DNA of 64,000 nt from Staphylococcus xylosus (GTDB lineage: Bacteria; Bacillota; Bacilli; Staphylococcales; Staphylococcaceae), in assembly GCF_002732165.1 (NCBI RefSeq), contig NZ_MRZO01000008.1, positions 1 through 64,000 on the forward strand, given 5' to 3'. The position numbers were made by a program, and so were the translations under genes. This document shows positions 61,688 to 64,000 of this stretch, one piece after another (within the stretch, counting starts at the first letter, position 1; every line of letters begins with the position of its first letter). The notes under the pieces are model-generated. The model ran no database searches, had not been told where the DNA came from, and worked only from the letters and a program-made list of their open reading frames with translations.

Positions 61688-62305
61688 ATGAATTCCGTAG
61701 AAACAATGAAGACAATTCAACAGGAACAACATATTGCGGTGATGCGTACTGATGATGCTGAATCATTTTTAGATATTGCGCATACAATCATAAATAAGGG
61801 GCTAAATGTTATCGAAGTAACGTTAACAACTCCGAATGGCATTGATATTATTGGTGAGTTATCAAAGAGAGAAGACGCGCTTATTGGTGCTGGTACAGTG
61901 TTAGATAGCGTCTCTGCACGTAACGCTATTTTAAATGGTGCTAAATTTATAGTAAGTCCATCTTTTGATAAAGAAACGGCGAAATTGGCTAATCTATATG
62001 ATGTACCTTATATTCCTGGATGCATGACTGTTAAAGAAATGGTCGAATCTTTACGATATGGTTGCAAAGTATTAAAACTGTTTCCTGCGACACAATTTTC
62101 TCCTAAATCTATAAAAGATTTTAAAGGGCCTCTACCTCAAATTGAAATTGTTCCTACAGGAGGTGTTGGTAAAGATAATCATCAAGAATGGTTAGACGCA
62201 GGTAGCTTTGCAGTCGGTATCGGAAGTGAAATTACAAAAATTTATCAACAACAAGGTAAAGCAGGTTTAATGGATTATGTAGCTGAATTAAAAAGCGAGG
62301 GATAA
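61688..62305 (+). CDS. kdgA: KDPG / KHG aldolase
   Basis: A 205-residue class I aldolase that splits 2-dehydro-3-deoxy-6-phosphogluconate into pyruvate and glyceraldehyde 3-phosphate. The Schiff-base lysine is in VLKLFPA and the catalytic glutamate in VIEVTLTTP. AAAGGGGAT precedes the ATG. kdgK follows after three bases. Together they convert KDG to central metabolites, the end of hexuronate degradation. Confidence 0.93.
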   Translation: MNSVETMKTIQQEQHIAVMRTDDAESFLDIAHTIINKGLNVIEVTLTTPNGIDIIGELSKREDALIGAGTVLDSVSARNAILNGAKFIVSPSFDKETAKLANLYDVPYIPGCMTVKEMVESLRYGCKVLKLFPATQFSPKSIKDFKGPLPQIEIVPTGGVGKDNHQEWLDAGSFAVGIGSEITKIYQQQGKAGLMDYVAELKSEG

Positions 62306-62308
62306 TTT

Positions 62309-63280
62309 ATGACGGTATTTGGATTTGGTGAAGTGTTACTACGCTATACTCCGCCTAATTATGAGCAGCTTAAAGATACACATACATTTGATGTCAATGT
62401 CGGCGGCGCAGAATTAAATGCGCTCATCACACTAGCAGAATTTGGACACAAAACAGAGATGTTAACGGTGTTACCACAACATGCACTGAGTCACATAGCA
62501 TTGCAAAAAATGTATCAAACACGTGTAGGTACTAAATTCGTGAAACAACAGCAAGGTAGAATAGGCACATATTACATGGAAGAAAGTTTTGGTTATAGAA
62601 GCGGTAAGGTTATATATGATCGTGAGCATTCTACATTTGCGGAGCACGGAAACGCAGTTGTCGACGGCTTAGATACACAAAGTGGTGATTACTTTATCTT
62701 CACAGGCATTACATTAGCTGTTAATAAGACTATACGGGAGCAAATTGTATCAGTACTTACAGACTTAAAAGCTCAAGGTACTAAAATTGTGTTTGATATT
62801 AATTTCCGTAGCAATTTGTGGACAAAAGCAGAAGCATTACCGGTAATTCAATCTGTATTACCACTTGTAGATGTATTGTTCTTTGGGAAGAAAGACGCTA
62901 CGCACTTATTAGAGACAAATGGCGAAAATGATGACATTGAAACTTGTGCCAAGACAATTCAAAAGCGATTTGATATAGATTTAATGGCTTCCAGTAATCG
63001 AGATATTGAGCAAAGTACATTGCAAGGAATTGCATTAGCTGGCGAAAAATTTATAAGTGGTAAAGCATATTCATATACCGTACTTAACCGTATTGGAGCT
63101 GGTGATGCATTTATGGCTGGTTTTATACATGGTCTAGCAATGGGATGGCCATTAGATGCTATAACTGATTTTGCTACAAAATGCTCAGTGATACAACATA
63201 CGACCAATGATGATGCATTGAATATAGAAGAAAGTGCAGTTCATAATCTGTCGTCGCATTTTGGTGAATTGAAACGTTAA
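62309..63280 (+). CDS. kdgK: 2-dehydro-3-deoxygluconokinase
   Basis: A 323-residue PfkB-family kinase. The N-terminal GFGEVLLRYTPPN and NVGGAELNALITLAEFG and the C-terminal GAGDAFMAGF signature with the catalytic Asp are clear. It phosphorylates KDG to KDPG, the substrate of kdgA. AGCGAGGGATAA precedes the ATG and overlaps the kdgA end. Confidence 0.93.
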   Translation: MTVFGFGEVLLRYTPPNYEQLKDTHTFDVNVGGAELNALITLAEFGHKTEMLTVLPQHALSHIALQKMYQTRVGTKFVKQQQGRIGTYYMEESFGYRSGKVIYDREHSTFAEHGNAVVDGLDTQSGDYFIFTGITLAVNKTIREQIVSVLTDLKAQGTKIVFDINFRSNLWTKAEALPVIQSVLPLVDVLFFGKKDATHLLETNGENDDIETCAKTIQKRFDIDLMASSNRDIEQSTLQGIALAGEKFISGKAYSYTVLNRIGAGDAFMAGFIHGLAMGWPLDAITDFATKCSVIQHTTNDDALNIEESAVHNLSSHFGELKR

Positions 63281-63305
63281 AGTCTAAACTAAAAGGAGCG
63301 AAAAC

Positions 63306-64000
63306 ATGAAAAAATTTTTAGCTCTGTTTGTAAGCGCATTCTTTTTAGCTGGCATGTCAGTTATTGTGTTATCAGATTCTAAAGGTAACGCAGAAAGTAA
63401 GAAAAAGGAGATTATGTTAGCGCATAATCAGCCAACCGAACATCCAGTACACAAATCACTTGTGATCTTTAAAGATAGATTAGAAAAAGAATCCCATGGA
63501 CAGATAAAAGTTAATATATATCCGAATGGCCAATTAGGTAGTGAACGTGAAGCTATAGAAATGACACAAACAAACGCAATACAGATGACTAAGGTTTCAG
63601 CTGGGGCATTGGAGAGTTTTTCACCGACTTATTCTTTATTTAATATGCCTTATTTATTTGAGTCGCAAGATAGTTATCGACATGTGATGCAAAAAAAATC
63701 TGTACAGGATGCCTTTTTTAAATCAACTGCAGATAAAGGATTTTTAGGTATTACTTATTACGATGCAGGTATGCGTAATCTCTATACAAAAGATAAAAAA
63801 ATTGAAAAAAGCAAAGATTTAAAAGGGGTGAAAACGCGTGTGCAACCTAGTAAGACGAGTGTCGATCTAATTAAATCTCTTGGTGGCACGCCTACACCTA
63901 TGGATTTTGGAGAGGTATACACTGCAATGCAATCAGGCGTGATTGATGCTGGAGAGAATAACGAAACGGCATTAACAAGTAATAATCATGGAGAAATTGC
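63306..64000 (+). CDS. TRAP transporter substrate-binding protein (DctP-like), partial
   Basis: The gene runs beyond the window; 231 codons are visible. A signal peptide (about 1-30) is followed by the DctP fold: LAHNQPTEHPVHKSLVIFK, NGQLGSEREAIEM, YDAGMRNLY (the carboxylate-binding Arg region) and GVIDAGENNE. Next to kdgA-kdgK it should bind a hexuronate or similar acid for import; DctQ and DctM genes are expected just outside. AAAAGGAGCG precedes the ATG. Confidence 0.88.
   Translation, partial: MKKFLALFVSAFFLAGMSVIVLSDSKGNAESKKKEIMLAHNQPTEHPVHKSLVIFKDRLEKESHGQIKVNIYPNGQLGSEREAIEMTQTNAIQMTKVSAGALESFSPTYSLFNMPYLFESQDSYRHVMQKKSVQDAFFKSTADKGFLGITYYDAGMRNLYTKDKKIEKSKDLKGVKTRVQPSKTSVDLIKSLGGTPTPMDFGEVYTAMQSGVIDAGENNETALTSNNHGEI

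Noticed and set aside
1-64000. tRNA or rRNA genes
   Set aside because: No cloverleaf with a CCA-type end or rRNA signature was recognised in any gap; a dedicated scan would be decisive.

Overview
The window is a chromosomal segment of a Staphylococcus species. The gene order pdxR/pdxST, nupC, ctsR-mcsA-mcsB-clpC, radA, gltX-cysE-cysS, mrnC-rlmB-rae1-sigH, rpmG-secE-nusG, rplKA, rplJL, rpoBC, rpsL-rpsG-fusA-tuf is the familiar staphylococcal core order. The DNA is AT-rich, with AGGAGG-type ribosome binding sites and many TTG/GTG starts. Ketone-body genes, a hexuronate/KDG operon with a TRAP transporter, a gluconate permease and a chromosomal class A beta-lactamase are unlike S. aureus and point to a coagulase-negative, environmental or commensal species. 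The exact species is not assigned.

Layout: 1-4,750 vitamin B6 synthesis (pdxST with divergent activator pdxR) and a nucleoside transporter. 4,840-9,490 the CtsR-controlled protein quality-control operon. 9,756-18,840 DNA repair, tRNA charging and cysteine synthesis (with a Cys T-box leader), RNA processing and SigH. 18,949-36,520 the protein export, transcription and translation core, with structured leaders before rplK, rplA, rplJ, fusA and tuf. 36,866-42,600 mixed metabolism: an M20 peptidase, kbl, a small P-loop kinase, a membrane protein and two GNATs. 42,971-46,271 a two-gene surface-polymer module: a GT4/TagF-like fusion and an XcbB/CpsF-like protein. 46,447-48,577 a ketone-body operon behind a probable CcpA site. 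48,680-54,610 single genes, including an ornithine cyclodeaminase-like enzyme, a PBP4-like carboxypeptidase, an SGNH esterase, a YdhR-type protein and an aldo/keto reductase. 54,686-59,787 a gluconate permease, an IsaB-like secreted protein with a decayed paralogue beside it, a beta-lactamase and a CidR-like LysR regulator. 60,607-64,000 a LacI-type regulator divergent from kdgA-kdgK-dctP; the last gene runs off the window.

The most unusual thread is a family of intergenic palindromic repeats. The core is TGAGC-AAAA-GCTCA, joined to a locus-specific longer hairpin. It occurs at 159-211, 20,021-20,180, 36,823-36,877, 39,567-39,948 (seven copies at exact 50-bp spacing) and 40,685-40,740. Related reverse-orientation copies lie at 57,461-57,755. 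It mostly sits at transcript 3' ends, and in two cases the stop codon of the neighbouring gene lies inside or at the edge of the hairpin. I saw no tRNA, rRNA, CRISPR array, prophage or intact insertion sequence, and no wholly new multi-gene system beyond the polymer module and the repeat family.
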